Positions 56,036-63,946 of a stretch of 64,000 bases of DNA are shown here, in pieces. Source of the stretch: Hymenobacter aerophilus DSM 13606 (lineage in GTDB: Bacteria; Bacteroidota; Bacteroidia; Cytophagales; Hymenobacteraceae); assembly GCF_000382225.1 (NCBI RefSeq), contig NZ_KB907817.1, positions 1 to 64,000 on the forward strand, written 5' to 3'. Numbering within the stretch: the first letter of the stretch is position 1; each line of letters begins with the position of its first letter. A model generated the notes under the pieces. That model made no database searches, was not told the DNA's origin, and worked only from the letters and a program-made list of their open reading frames with translations. Position numbers and translations under genes: made by a program.

Positions 56036-56449
56036 TTAGCGCTCCAGTGGTTCCGACCAGTCGAGCACGCCGCCCAGCATATTGGCTACTGACGTGAAAC
56101 CGGCCTGGCTAAGCTGCCCCGCCGCTTTGGCCGACCGCGCCCCGCTGCGGCAGTACACGTAGGTGGGCTGGGTTTTATCCAGCGCCGCCACGCGCTGCGC
56201 AAAGTCGGGCGCCGTTACGTCGATGTTGATGGCGCCGGGCAGGTGGCCGCCGGCAAACTCGTCGGGGCGGCGCACATCGAGCAGCACCGCGCCGGGCTGG
56301 CGCAGGGCCTCGGCAAACTGGGCCGGCGTCAGGTTATCGTAGGCCGGGGGAGAGGACTTAAAGAAGTTGAGCATCAGTAAACTGGAAATGAGAAGGAAAA
56401 GCACGGCGGCCACAGCCAGCGGCCGTCGCTGCAAAAAGATGGGCAGCAT
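56036..56449 (-). CDS. Membrane-anchored single-domain rhodanese
   Basis: 137 residues. An N-terminal helix (10-30) anchors the protein with the rhodanese domain outside the cytoplasm or at the membrane. Active-site loop YCRSGARS with Cys100; LLDVRRPDEFAGGHLPGAIN is the conserved strand. It would carry persulfide sulfur, possibly between YeeE and the persulfide dioxygenase. Confidence 0.93.
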   Translation of the reverse strand: MLPIFLQRRPLAVAAVLFLLISSLLMLNFFKSSPPAYDNLTPAQFAEALRQPGAVLLDVRRPDEFAGGHLPGAINIDVTAPDFAQRVAALDKTQPTYVYCRSGARSAKAAGQLSQAGFTSVANMLGGVLDWSEPLER

Positions 56450-56461
56450 CAGTAGTGGCCG

Positions 56462-57817
56462 TTAGTGCCGGGCCGTGGCCGACTGAAACGACTTCACCGC
56501 CTCGCCCAAATCGAACACCTGGGTGCCGGCCAGCACGGGGGCCACAATGCTGGTGCCGGCCGCCGAGCGGTAGCCGCCGGCGCAGTGAATCAGCACGGGC
56601 TTGTCGGTCGGAATTTCGTGGGCCCGCTCGCGCAGCTCGGGCAGCGGAATGCTAAGGGCGCCCTCAAAAATAGGCTCGTCGCGGTGCTCCACGCGGTTGC
56701 GGATATCAACGATGGTGTAGTCGGCGGGATGCTGGCGGAATTGCGCCACGTCGATTTTCGGTAGCTTAGCGTCCTCGGCCGGCGAGCCTACCAACGCGCC
56801 CTTAATCAGGCCTTCGTAGCCAATTTTGGCGGTTTTGGTGATGAGGCTTGCCAGCGTGGCCTCGTCGGCGGCCAGCAGGTAGAACGGCTCCTCGGGGCCA
56901 ATAATCGAGCCCAGCCAGGTTTCAAACTTGCCGCCCTGCTGAATGTTGAGCGCGCCCGCTACGTGGCCCTGTTTGAACTCGGCTTCGGGGCGCGAATCCA
57001 CCACCAGCACGCCCTCGGCCAGCTGAGTACCGGACTTGAGCCGCGGCACCTTCTCCACGCTCGGGGCGTAGGCGGGCGCGCCGGCCTTGTTCAGGGCCAC
57101 ATCGTGCCCGAAATACTTCGGAATGAACGGCTGGTCGGCCAGCAGCTCCTGCACGAATTCCTGCTCGCTCATGTCGCGCAGCATGGGGTTGCTGAATTTC
57201 TCATCGGCGATGGTGCTGCTGCTGGCGCCGCTCAGGGCCTTGCCGCAGAGGCTGCCCGCGCCGTGGGCCGGGTACACCAGCACGTCGCCGGCCAGCGGCA
57301 GCAGCTTGTCGCGCAGCGAATGGTACATCTGGCGGGCCAGCTCCTCGCGCTTGGCGGTGAGGTTACCGGCCTTTTCGCGCAGGTCGGGCCGGCCCACGTC
57401 GCCGATAAACAGCGTGTCGCCGGTGAAGGCGGCCACGTCGCGGCCTTCGCGGCTCAGAATGATGGTGATGGAATCGGGCGAGTGGCCGGGTGTGTTCAGG
57501 GCCCGCAGCGTGAGCTTGCCGCTGCTAAACTCCTGGCCCTCATCGAACGCCTCGTGGGCATAATCGGCCCCCAGCAGCTTGCTGACGCGGATAGTGGCGC
57601 CGGTGTGCTCGGCAATTTCGCGGTGCGAGCTCACAAAATCGGCGTGCGGGTGGGTTTCGATGACGCTGATGATGCGGGCCTCGTGCTTGCGGGCGTAATC
57701 GTAGTAGGGCTGCGGGTCGCGGGCCGGGTCAATCAGCACGATTTCGCGGGCGCACTCGCTGAGGATGGCGTAAGAAAAATGGGCGAGGCCCTTGTCTTCA
57801 AACTGTTCGATTTTCAT
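56462..57817 (-). CDS. Persulfide dioxygenase-like MBL protein fused to two rhodanese domains
   Basis: 451 residues. MBL domain (1-about 245) of ETHE1/Blh type: THPHADF (His56, His58, Asp60), His112 in TPGHSPDS and Asp134 in TGDTLFIGDVGRPDL. The first rhodanese domain (about 265-355) lacks an active Cys (LLAADEATLAS). The second (about 370-450) has Cys412 in HCAGGYRSA. It should oxidise glutathione- or other persulfides to sulfite. A sulfite exporter is just upstream. Confidence 0.93.
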   Translation of the reverse strand: MKIEQFEDKGLAHFSYAILSECAREIVLIDPARDPQPYYDYARKHEARIISVIETHPHADFVSSHREIAEHTGATIRVSKLLGADYAHEAFDEGQEFSSGKLTLRALNTPGHSPDSITIILSREGRDVAAFTGDTLFIGDVGRPDLREKAGNLTAKREELARQMYHSLRDKLLPLAGDVLVYPAHGAGSLCGKALSGASSSTIADEKFSNPMLRDMSEQEFVQELLADQPFIPKYFGHDVALNKAGAPAYAPSVEKVPRLKSGTQLAEGVLVVDSRPEAEFKQGHVAGALNIQQGGKFETWLGSIIGPEEPFYLLAADEATLASLITKTAKIGYEGLIKGALVGSPAEDAKLPKIDVAQFRQHPADYTIVDIRNRVEHRDEPIFEGALSIPLPELRERAHEIPTDKPVLIHCAGGYRSAAGTSIVAPVLAGTQVFDLGEAVKSFQSATARH

Positions 57818-57902
57818 ACAAAAGGTGCTTGGAAAATGAAGGAAGTTGGAGAAAGCGAAGCGTTAGGAGTCTACTTGAGTCCTGTTTCGTGTCATGCTCA
57901 TT

Positions 57903-58718
57903 CTACTGCCTGAACACCAGCTCGCGGAGCAGAATAAACGTGCCCATGGCCAGCGTAAACCAGCCGAACGCGGGTTTGAGCCGGGCACCCGGAATAAAGC
58001 GGGCCAGATAGGTGCCCAGCACGATGCCGGCCAGCGCGAAGGCCAGAAAGCCCAGCAGGAAACCCCAGGCGATGGGCGTGCCGGCGCTCAAATCACCCGT
58101 AAAACCGATGAGCGAGTTCAGCGAAATAATGGCCAGGGAGGTGCCCACGGCCAGTTTCATGGGCAGGCGGGCGCCCAGCACCAGCGCCGGAATAATCAGG
58201 AATCCTCCCCCCGCTCCCACGAAGCCGGTAAGCGCGCCCACCACCAGCCCGATGCCCAGAATAAGCGGGTAATTGAAGGCCTGCTGGCTGGCCAATCTGT
58301 CGGTGGGCGTTGCTTCGGCCGGCCGGCTGCGAATCATGGACGTAGCGGCCACCACCATCAGAACCGCAAACGCCACCAGCACCAGCAGGTCTTTGGTGAA
58401 AATGAGGCGGCCCACCGTGAACAGCTCCTGCGGAATGGCGGGCATGAGCAGCTTGCGCACCGCAAACACCGACAGCAGCGACGGCAGCAGGAAAATAAAC
58501 GCCGTTTTCAGCGAAACCAGGCCCTTACGAAAGTAGCCCGCCGCGCCCACCACCGAAGTCGAGCCCACCACGAACAGCGAGTACGCCGTGCTCAGCACCG
58601 GACTCACGCCCATCAGATACACCAGCACCGGCACGGTGAGAATGGAGCCGCCGCCGCCCATAATGCCCAGCGAAAGGCCGATGAAGATGGCGGAAAAATA
58701 GCCGAAGTAGGGGAGCAT
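57903..58718 (-). CDS. TauE/SafE-family sulfite exporter
   Basis: 271 residues, about eight helices in two repeats: SLGIMGGGGSILTVPVLVYL (repeat 1) and GALTGFVGAGGGFLIIPALV (repeat 2) are the family's paired glycine-rich motifs. It exports sulfite or related anions, matching the persulfide dioxygenase downstream, which forms sulfite. First structural gene after the ArsR-type regulator; an operator-like palindrome sits 27 bp upstream. Confidence 0.93.
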   Translation of the reverse strand: MLPYFGYFSAIFIGLSLGIMGGGGSILTVPVLVYLMGVSPVLSTAYSLFVVGSTSVVGAAGYFRKGLVSLKTAFIFLLPSLLSVFAVRKLLMPAIPQELFTVGRLIFTKDLLVLVAFAVLMVVAATSMIRSRPAEATPTDRLASQQAFNYPLILGIGLVVGALTGFVGAGGGFLIIPALVLGARLPMKLAVGTSLAIISLNSLIGFTGDLSAGTPIAWGFLLGFLAFALAGIVLGTYLARFIPGARLKPAFGWFTLAMGTFILLRELVFRQ

Positions 58719-58744
58719 GCCGGAGCGAGGAAACGTATGTAGTT

Positions 58745-58760
58745 ATGAAGGAGTATTCAT
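58745..58760. promoter_or_regulatory. ATGAA-N6-TTCAT palindrome upstream of the sulfite exporter
   Basis: ATGAAGGAGTATTCAT. Together with the flanking T/A it reads TATGAA-N6-TTCATGT, identical in layout to the copy upstream of the ArsR-type gene at 59124-59139. Probable second operator. Confidence 0.6.
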
Positions 58761-58789
58761 GTATAGCAGCCTAAAAAAGGCCGGCGCTC

Positions 58790-59107
58790 CTACAGAAAAG
58801 TGCATCCGGCCAGACACTGAATCACGTCAACCACCTCGCGCATTTTCAGCGAGTAGAAGATGTTCTTGCCGTCGCGCTGGCTGCCCAGAATGCCCTTAAG
58901 CTTCATGCCGGTCAGGTGGTGGGAGAGGAGGCTCTGCTCCACCTGCAGCTTCTCGCTGATTTCCGTCACCGACAGGCTTTCCTGCCGGGCCAGCAGCTGC
59001 ACAATGGCAATGCGGGTCGGGTGGGCGGTGGTTTTGAGGATAAAAGCCACCTTCTCCATCTTCTCGGTGGTCAGGTTCAGGTCGGAGGAATCAGGTGTTG
59101 GAGTCAT
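58790..59107 (-). CDS. ArsR/SmtB-family transcriptional repressor
   Basis: 105 residues from ATG 59105-59107. Winged helix with TTAHPTRIAIVQLLARQESL and recognition region VTEISEKLQVEQSLLSHHL. The usual ArsR metal site (ELCVC) and the BigR/SqrR Cys in helix 2 are absent. The only Cys residues are Cys98 and Cys102 in the last helix (QCLAGCTFL), a possible sensing pair. It likely represses itself and the sulfur/arsenite run downstream through the two matching palindromes. Confidence 0.92.
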   Translation of the reverse strand: MTPTPDSSDLNLTTEKMEKVAFILKTTAHPTRIAIVQLLARQESLSVTEISEKLQVEQSLLSHHLTGMKLKGILGSQRDGKNIFYSLKMREVVDVIQCLAGCTFL

Positions 59108-59123
59108 ATTGTGATGCAAATGT

Positions 59124-59139
59124 ATGAACATTTGTTCAT
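59124..59139. promoter_or_regulatory. ATGAA-N6-TTCAT palindrome upstream of the ArsR-type gene
   Basis: ATGAACATTTGTTCAT, 17 bp upstream of the regulator start codon. Perfect over ATGAAC-N4-GTTCAT and shared with 58745-58760. Typical size and position for an ArsR-family operator. Confidence 0.7.
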
Positions 59140-59316
59140 GTGTGCAACTGCGGGCAACCGCTTGGCCGGTGGCCGGCGCCGGGCCCCGCCACCCGCTGCG
59201 CCCGTAACGGCACGCTTTATGCGCAGCGGGCAGCCGCTGCCGGGCGGCCCGTTGCCGCTTTGGCTGCCGGCTGGTTGCTGAAAATGTGCCCACCTTTGCC
59301 CTTCGCTTCGTTGTTT

Positions 59317-59688
59317 ATGCCCCGTTCACTGGCCCATTTGCTGCTGCTGCTCTATGCCGGGTTGTTCCTGCACTGCCAGCCGCTGCCCGCCCGCGGCGCC
59401 GGTAGCGGCTGGGGCGGCAACGCGCCGCAGCAACAGTCCCGCGCCGGCCTGTGCAAAAAGAAGCTGCAGACGGTGCAGTCTGCTCCTGTATCTGAGCAGA
59501 CTCAGCTGGCCAAAACCAAGCTGCTGCTGCCGGACTTGGCTTTGGGCAGCGACTTTGCGGCCCTGTATTTCGGGCTGCTGTTGCCGGCCGATGCGCCCCA
59601 TGCGGCGCCGGTCCGCGGCCCGAATGCCGGCCTGGAGCAGGCGTTTGCCAATCACCCCAACAAGGCTCCGCCCGTTCGTTTTTCGTAA
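59317..59688 (+). CDS. Small secreted or membrane-tethered protein, unknown
   Basis: 123 residues from ATG 59317: MPRSLAHLLLLLYAGLFLHC then a Gly/Ala/Gln-rich stretch and LQTVQSAPVSEQTQLAKTKL. The first 20 residues look like a signal peptide. No domain recognised. An earlier Met at 59284 would add 11 residues. It is divergent from the ArsR-type gene and precedes the thioredoxin gene by 140 bp. Confidence 0.5.
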   Translation: MPRSLAHLLLLLYAGLFLHCQPLPARGAGSGWGGNAPQQQSRAGLCKKKLQTVQSAPVSEQTQLAKTKLLLPDLALGSDFAALYFGLLLPADAPHAAPVRGPNAGLEQAFANHPNKAPPVRFS

Positions 59689-59828
59689 CGCAACGCACGC
59701 TGGAGCCGGGTACTGTATCCGGTTCGCCGTTCCCACTTGCTGGGCGCGGTAGCCGGGTTTTTCATGCCCGGCCACCGGCTGGCGGCCCCTTGTATCTCTT
59801 TGTCATCACGCTTTCAGATTCTCTGATT

Positions 59829-60446
59829 ATGAATCGTAAAAACCTTGTTTCCTGGCTTCCACTAGCCCTGTTTGCCCTCGTTCTGTTCACCCCGCTCCGC
59901 ACGCCGGTTATGGGCACCATCCAGCGCGGACTGCTGGCTACCGGCCTGTGGAACGCCGATGCGCCGGTTGAGCTGGCCCCCGCTGCCACGGCCCCTACGC
60001 CCGCGGTGCCCGTGGGCGGCGCAACCTACCCGCACAACCTGCCGCTGCTCACGCTCGATGGCCAGCACGTCAACCTCAGCGACCTGAAGGGCAAGGCGGT
60101 GTTCGTGAACCTGTGGGCCAGCTGGTGCGCGCCCTGCGTGGCCGAAATGCCCGGCATCCAGGCGCTGTACCAGAAAATGGACCCCACGAAGGTGGCCTTT
60201 GTAATGATTTCACTGGATGAGAACCCGGCCAAGGCCCGGGCCATGCTCAAGCGCAAAGGCTACACCTTCCCGGTGTATTTCCCGATGGGGCCGCTGGCCG
60301 CGCCGTTCGATTCCAATTCCATTCCCTCCACCGTTATTCTCGACCCCAACGGGCAGGTAGTGGCCCGCCACGACGGCATGGCCGAGTACGATACGCCCGA
60401 GTTCAAGGCCGCCCTCGAAAACCTAACGCGACCCGCCCGCAACTAA
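59829..60446 (+). CDS. TlpA-like thioredoxin-family protein
   Basis: 205 residues. N-terminal membrane anchor (NLVSWLPLALFALVLFTPLR). The thioredoxin fold is clear: FVNLWASWCAPCVAEMPGIQ with Cys100 and Cys103, then FVMISLDENPAKARAML and the cis-Pro loop SIPSTVILD. A periplasmic thiol-disulfide oxidoreductase of TlpA/ResA type, typically for cytochrome c or copper-protein maturation. Start MNRKNLVSW (59829). Confidence 0.92.
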   Translation: MNRKNLVSWLPLALFALVLFTPLRTPVMGTIQRGLLATGLWNADAPVELAPAATAPTPAVPVGGATYPHNLPLLTLDGQHVNLSDLKGKAVFVNLWASWCAPCVAEMPGIQALYQKMDPTKVAFVMISLDENPAKARAMLKRKGYTFPVYFPMGPLAAPFDSNSIPSTVILDPNGQVVARHDGMAEYDTPEFKAALENLTRPARN

Positions 60447-60468
60447 TCAGCCAGCCCAAGCGGCCTAA

Positions 60469-60540
60469 CCATCACCCCCGCACAACGCCGCCCCATCGTA
60501 GCACCTGTTACGATGGGGCGGCGTTGCGCGGGGGTGATGG
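60469..60540. terminator. Long GC-rich hairpin between convergent genes
   Basis: CCATCACCCCCGCACAACGC and following (60469-60500) pairs with 60509-60540 with one or two mismatches, loop GCACCTGT. No strong T-run follows, so termination efficiency is uncertain. Confidence 0.65.
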
Positions 60541-60574
60541 CAGGCGGCAGGGGAAAAGCGGCCTGCGCCGCGCC

Positions 60575-60877
60575 CTAGCGGTAGATAACGATGCGGGCCG
60601 CCTTGTGGCAGACCAGGGAGTGAGGGGCACCCTGCGGGAAAATCACGTAGTCGCCGGCCTGCACTTCCACCGTTTTGTCATTCTCCTGCGTGATGGCCAG
60701 CTCGCCGGCCAGCACAATCACCAGCACGTCGCCGCCATCGTGGTGATGGGTGGGCATAGATTCGCCGGCTTCGAGGGTTTTATAGATGATGCGCTGCCCA
60801 TCTTTATTGAGGAGCACGTGGCCTTTTTGAGGGCCCAGAGACTTGTGGCGGCCATCGAGGAGGCTGCCGGCTTGCAT
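60575..60877 (-). CDS. Cupin-domain protein
   Basis: 100 residues. PTHHHDGGDVLVIVLAGELAI is cupin motif 1 (His cluster and Glu) and FPQGAPHSLV is motif 2. Small single-cupin protein, metal-binding, function unknown. Start chosen at MQAGSLLDG (60877); the frame stays open to ATG 60949 (MATGPLAGGLPAFFYY), and a GACCTTTG box at 60958-60965 would put the transcript start there, so a longer form with a hydrophobic N-terminus is possible. Confidence 0.78.
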   Translation of the reverse strand: MQAGSLLDGRHKSLGPQKGHVLLNKDGQRIIYKTLEAGESMPTHHHDGGDVLVIVLAGELAITQENDKTVEVQAGDYVIFPQGAPHSLVCHKAARIVIYR

Positions 60878-61118
60878 AGGAGCGAACATAAACAGAAGCG
60901 TGTAATAGAAGAAGGCCGGCAGCCCGCCGGCAAGGGGGCCAGTGGCCATTGCAGAAGCAAAGGTCGCCGCCCGGCGGCCCCGCCTTTATGATCTGGCGCA
61001 TACCGGGCGGTTTATTTTGGGCCTCTGCGGCACGTTCCGGAGCCGCTAAACGCCGGCCCGATTAGCTCGTTTGCCCGGCAGAAGCGAGCTTTGCGGCTCT
61101 CTTACCGCTATATGTATC

Positions 61119-61706
61119 ATGATTGAAGTCGACATCCTGGAGCAGTTCGGGGCCACCCAACGCAGCCTGGCCAAGGGCGAAGTGCTGTTTGCCGAAGACG
61201 AGCCGGCCCATTTCTACTACCAGGTTCTGCGGGGCGAAGTGCGGATGATAAACCGCATCGAGGACGGCACCGAGTTTATTCAGGGTATTTTTCAGGCCGG
61301 CGAAAGCCTGGGCGAGCCGCCGCTGTTCGGCGAGTTTCCGTATCCGGCCTCGGCCGTGGCCAGCCAACCGGCCGTAGTGCTGCGGCTGGCCTACCCGGCC
61401 CTGCTGGAGCTGCTGCGCCAGCGCTTCGATATCCACCAGCGCTTTCTTGCCACGCTGGCCAAACGCCTGCAATACAAGTCTATGCAGGCCCGCGAGATGT
61501 CGAGCTACCCCGCGGCCCACCAGCTGCTTACGCTGCTGGACTACTTCAAGCAGCAGGCCGGCAACCCGCCCGATTTTCTGGTGCCCCTGACCCGGCAGGA
61601 GCTGGCCGACCTGACCGGGCTGCGCGTTGAAACCGTTATCCGCACCGTTAAGCAGCTGGAGCACGAGGGCAAGCTGGCGCTGCGCGACGGCAAAATTGTG
61701 CTGTAA
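61119..61706 (+). CDS. Crp/Fnr-family transcriptional regulator
   Basis: 195 residues. cNMP-binding beta-roll (about 10-115) without the Fe-S Cys residues of FNR; there is no Cys in the protein. The C-terminal HTH reads LTRQELADLTGLRVETVIRTV, where the E-x3-R pair in the recognition helix fits TGA-N-type half-sites. It could act on the TGAT-N4-ATCA site at 49023, as DNR/NnrR-type regulators do, but the effector is unknown. Start MIEVDILEQFG (61119). Confidence 0.88.
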   Translation: MIEVDILEQFGATQRSLAKGEVLFAEDEPAHFYYQVLRGEVRMINRIEDGTEFIQGIFQAGESLGEPPLFGEFPYPASAVASQPAVVLRLAYPALLELLRQRFDIHQRFLATLAKRLQYKSMQAREMSSYPAAHQLLTLLDYFKQQAGNPPDFLVPLTRQELADLTGLRVETVIRTVKQLEHEGKLALRDGKIVL

Positions 61707-61718
61707 GCTCACACAGCA

Positions 61719-61772
61719 AGGTCCGCCCGGGCCCGTTCCCTTTTCAAGCGGAAACGCACCCGGGCGGACCTT
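61719..61772. terminator. Hairpin terminator after the Crp/Fnr gene
   Basis: AAGGTCCGCCCGGG (61719-61732) pairs with CCCGGGCGGACCTT (61759-61772). It lies between convergent genes. Confidence 0.8.
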
Positions 61773-61829
61773 ACAGAGGGCTCGGTTTATGGAGCAGCAA
61801 GCACCGGAAGCAGTGCTGCTTGCTGGGCT

Positions 61830-62066
61830 TTAGCGCCAGTAGTTGTTGGCCGCCGCAATGGTGGCAAACTCGATGGCCACCGTGTGGGTTACGGCCAGCA
61901 GCATGGCCGCGTCGTTGGCGTACACGTCGCGCAGCTGCTCGCGCTTTTGGGCATCGGGCTGGGTGGCTTTCACAATGAGGCGGCTCATGCGCACGGCCAG
62001 CTGGCGGCCTTCTTCGGGGGTGGCGGTGAGCAGGCTGTTGTTCGGAACGAGGGTTACGGCTTCCAT
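61830..62066 (-). CDS. Small helical protein, unknown function
   Basis: 78 residues, MEAVTLVPNNSLLTATPEEG..., predicted all-helical and soluble (RQLAVRMSRLIVKATQPDAQ, VTHTVAIEFATIAAANNYWR). Not a recognised family. Possibly paired with the sce7726-type gene that lies upstream on the same strand with an 81-bp gap. Confidence 0.6.
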   Translation of the reverse strand: MEAVTLVPNNSLLTATPEEGRQLAVRMSRLIVKATQPDAQKREQLRDVYANDAAMLLAVTHTVAIEFATIAAANNYWR

Positions 62067-62147
62067 GGGCAGGAAAAAAAGGTGGGAGATAAACACCGGC
62101 GCCGGCTGACTACCGGCTGCGGGCAACGACGTCAAGATACTCGGAAA

Positions 62148-62747
62148 TCAGTGTTTCGGGCGCCGCTTGCGCCGTTTGGCAATCCGCTCGCGCTCCAGCT
62201 TGCGCTCGGCGCGCATGAGCAGGCGCTCCTCGTAGCGGCTCAGCAGCTGGCGGCGCACAAAGTGGGCGAGGTCGGCCAGCGAAACCAAACGGGTGGTGCG
62301 CAGGAAGCTCATAATGTCGCGGCGGCGCAGCCCGCTGACGCCCGGCAGCCCCTGGGCCAGCAAATACTGCTTGATTTCCTCTACGCGCAGCAGCCCCGCC
62401 ACCGCGGGCCGCTCGACGGTGGCGTTGTACTGGGCCGGGCGATGGGCCTGCAAACCAGCCGGCGAGGCCACCAGCACGCCCACCCACTCGGGCAGCAGCG
62501 GCAGCAGCCGGGCCAGGTGCTTTTCGGTGACCACAAACGTGACGAAATCGTAGGCCTGGCTGTAGCAGGGCAGCTGCCGGGGCACGCGCTGCAGCGTATC
62601 GGCGTCGCCCTTCAGCTCGTAGCCGTGCATAAACTGCTCGGTGATGTGCACCACGTCGGCGCGGGTGGTGCCGGTGGGCAGCTCGTCGATAAACACCCCG
62701 CCCGCCAGCAGCGGGTACAGCAAAGGCCGGATATCCGCGTCGTTCAT
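62148..62747 (-). CDS. sce7726-family protein (PD-(D/E)XK nuclease-like)
   Basis: 199 residues. MNDADIRPLLYPLLAGGVFI, then ADVVHITEQFMHGYELKGDADTL (Glu44-x-Lys46 of the E-x-K motif, Asp31 before it) match the sce7726 group, whose core resembles PD-(D/E)XK nucleases. A basic tail (RKLERERIAKRRKRRPKH) fits nucleic-acid binding. Role unknown; it may belong to a DNA repair or defence context but no defence genes are adjacent. Confidence 0.75.
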   Translation of the reverse strand: MNDADIRPLLYPLLAGGVFIDELPTGTTRADVVHITEQFMHGYELKGDADTLQRVPRQLPCYSQAYDFVTFVVTEKHLARLLPLLPEWVGVLVASPAGLQAHRPAQYNATVERPAVAGLLRVEEIKQYLLAQGLPGVSGLRRRDIMSFLRTTRLVSLADLAHFVRRQLLSRYEERLLMRAERKLERERIAKRRKRRPKH

Positions 62748-62751
62748 TTCA

Positions 62752-62826
62752 GGAGCTACAAGCTTCAAGCCGCAAGCTACAAGCTGGCGTGAACATCAGC
62801 TTGTAGCTTGCGGCTTGAAGCTTGCG
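62752..62826. repeat. AGCTTGCAGCTT-family inverted repeat (copy 3)
   Basis: GAGCTACAAGCTTCAAGCCG... is mirrored by CAGCTTGTAGCTTGCGGCTT and the following GAAGCTTGCG, with loop GGCGTGAACAT. It lies between the sce7726-type gene and the small gene at 62834. Confidence 0.9.
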
Positions 62827-62833
62827 GCCCAAA

Positions 62834-63064
62834 TCAAATGACCCGTATCCGGTCGTGGTGGGCGTCGTCGCGCAGAATTTCCAGGCCCTTGTAGGCCAGC
62901 GGGCGGCCGGTATTGTGGGTCAGGCCGTCGTTTTCGTAGAGGTGGGCCACATCCAGCACCAGCTGGGTGTATTTCCGCTCGCCCAGCTCGATGGCTACGG
63001 GGCGGCCGTGGCTGGAATCGAAGGTGGCCAGGGCCTGGTCAATTTCCTCCAGTATCTTACTCAT
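62834..63064 (-). CDS. Small acidic protein, unknown function
   Basis: 76 residues, MSKILEEIDQALATFDSSHG..., with strands VAIELGERKYTQLVLDV and a C-terminal IRVI. No family recognised. On the same strand as DJ-1/PfpI and the sce7726-type gene. A hairpin terminator separates it from the DJ-1-type gene, so it likely has its own promoter. Confidence 0.6.
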   Translation of the reverse strand: MSKILEEIDQALATFDSSHGRPVAIELGERKYTQLVLDVAHLYENDGLTHNTGRPLAYKGLEILRDDAHHDRIRVI

Positions 63065-63147
63065 AGCTTGAAAGGACGGGTACGCGGGGGAAATATAGAA
63101 AGATGCGCGCAGTAATGCCGCGCCGCCCGCGCCGGGCAGCCGCAAAA

Positions 63148-63187
63148 AGCGGCCCCACTTGCTCCTTTCGGAATAAGTGGGGCCGCT
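63148..63187 (-). terminator. Intrinsic terminator of the DJ-1/PfpI gene
   Basis: AGCGGCCCCACTT (63148-63160) pairs with AAGTGGGGCCGCT (63175-63187). Read on the minus strand the stem is followed by TTTTT, so it serves the gene at 63210. Confidence 0.9.
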
Positions 63188-63209
63188 AAGCGGGCGCAAA
63201 AACTGCCGC

Positions 63210-63890
63210 TTATTTCTTCAGCAGCGCCAATAGGGCTTCGGCGGCGGGCTCGGAGGAGGCCGGGTTCTGGCCCGTAATCAGGTGGCCGGCCTGCGTTACG
63301 TAGGGCGCCCAGTCGGCACCTTTCGAGTAGTCGCCACCGTTTTCCTTGAGCATATCTTCCACCAGAAAAGGCACCACGTTGGTCAGCTGCACGGCGTCTT
63401 CTTCGGTGTTCGTGAAGCCGGTAACCGATTTGCCCTTCACCAGCGGCTCGCCGTTGGCGGCCTTGGCGTGGCGCAGCACGGCCGGGGCGTGGCACACGGC
63501 CGCAACCGGCTTGCCGGCGGCGTACATGCGCTCAATCAGCGCAATCGACTGCCGGTCCTCGGCTAAATCCCAGAGCGGACCGTGGCCGCCGGGGTAAAAC
63601 ACGGCGTCGTAATCAGCGCCCGAAACCGAGGCCAGCTTCACGGTCGAAGCCAGCACCTGCTGGGCCTCGTCGTCGGCTTTGAAGCGCTTGGTGGCGTCGG
63701 TCTGGGCGCTGGCGTCGTCGCTTTTGGGGTCGAGGGGCGGCTGGCCACCCTGGGGCGAAGCCACGGTCAGCGTCGCGCCGGCATCCTTGAACACGTAATA
63801 GGGCGCGGCGAATTCTTCGAGCCAGAAGCCGGTTTTTTCGCCCGTATTGCCCAGCTGGTCGTGCGAGGTGAGCACCATCAAAATTTTCAT
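63210..63890 (-). CDS. DJ-1/PfpI superfamily protein (Hsp31-like)
   Basis: 226 residues. The nucleophile elbow is AVCHAPAVLR with Cys133-His134; Glu25 in GFWLEEFAAPYYV is the acid partner; YPGGHGPLWDLAED holds the oxyanion loop. Relatives are glyoxalase III/chaperone-type type 1 glutamine amidotransferase-like proteins that handle methylglyoxal or stress. Start MKILMVLTSHDQ (63890). Confidence 0.92.
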   Translation of the reverse strand: MKILMVLTSHDQLGNTGEKTGFWLEEFAAPYYVFKDAGATLTVASPQGGQPPLDPKSDDASAQTDATKRFKADDEAQQVLASTVKLASVSGADYDAVFYPGGHGPLWDLAEDRQSIALIERMYAAGKPVAAVCHAPAVLRHAKAANGEPLVKGKSVTGFTNTEEDAVQLTNVVPFLVEDMLKENGGDYSKGADWAPYVTQAGHLITGQNPASSEPAAEALLALLKK

Positions 63891-63946
63891 GGAAGTCGTT
63901 TTAAGCGTTTAGAAGTATGCGGCCGGCCAATCTGGCTGTCACGCAA

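Noticed and set aside
61830..63064. Toxin-antitoxin or defence island at the small genes around the sce7726-type protein
   Set aside because: Neither small protein resembles a known toxin or antitoxin and there are no other defence genes nearby.
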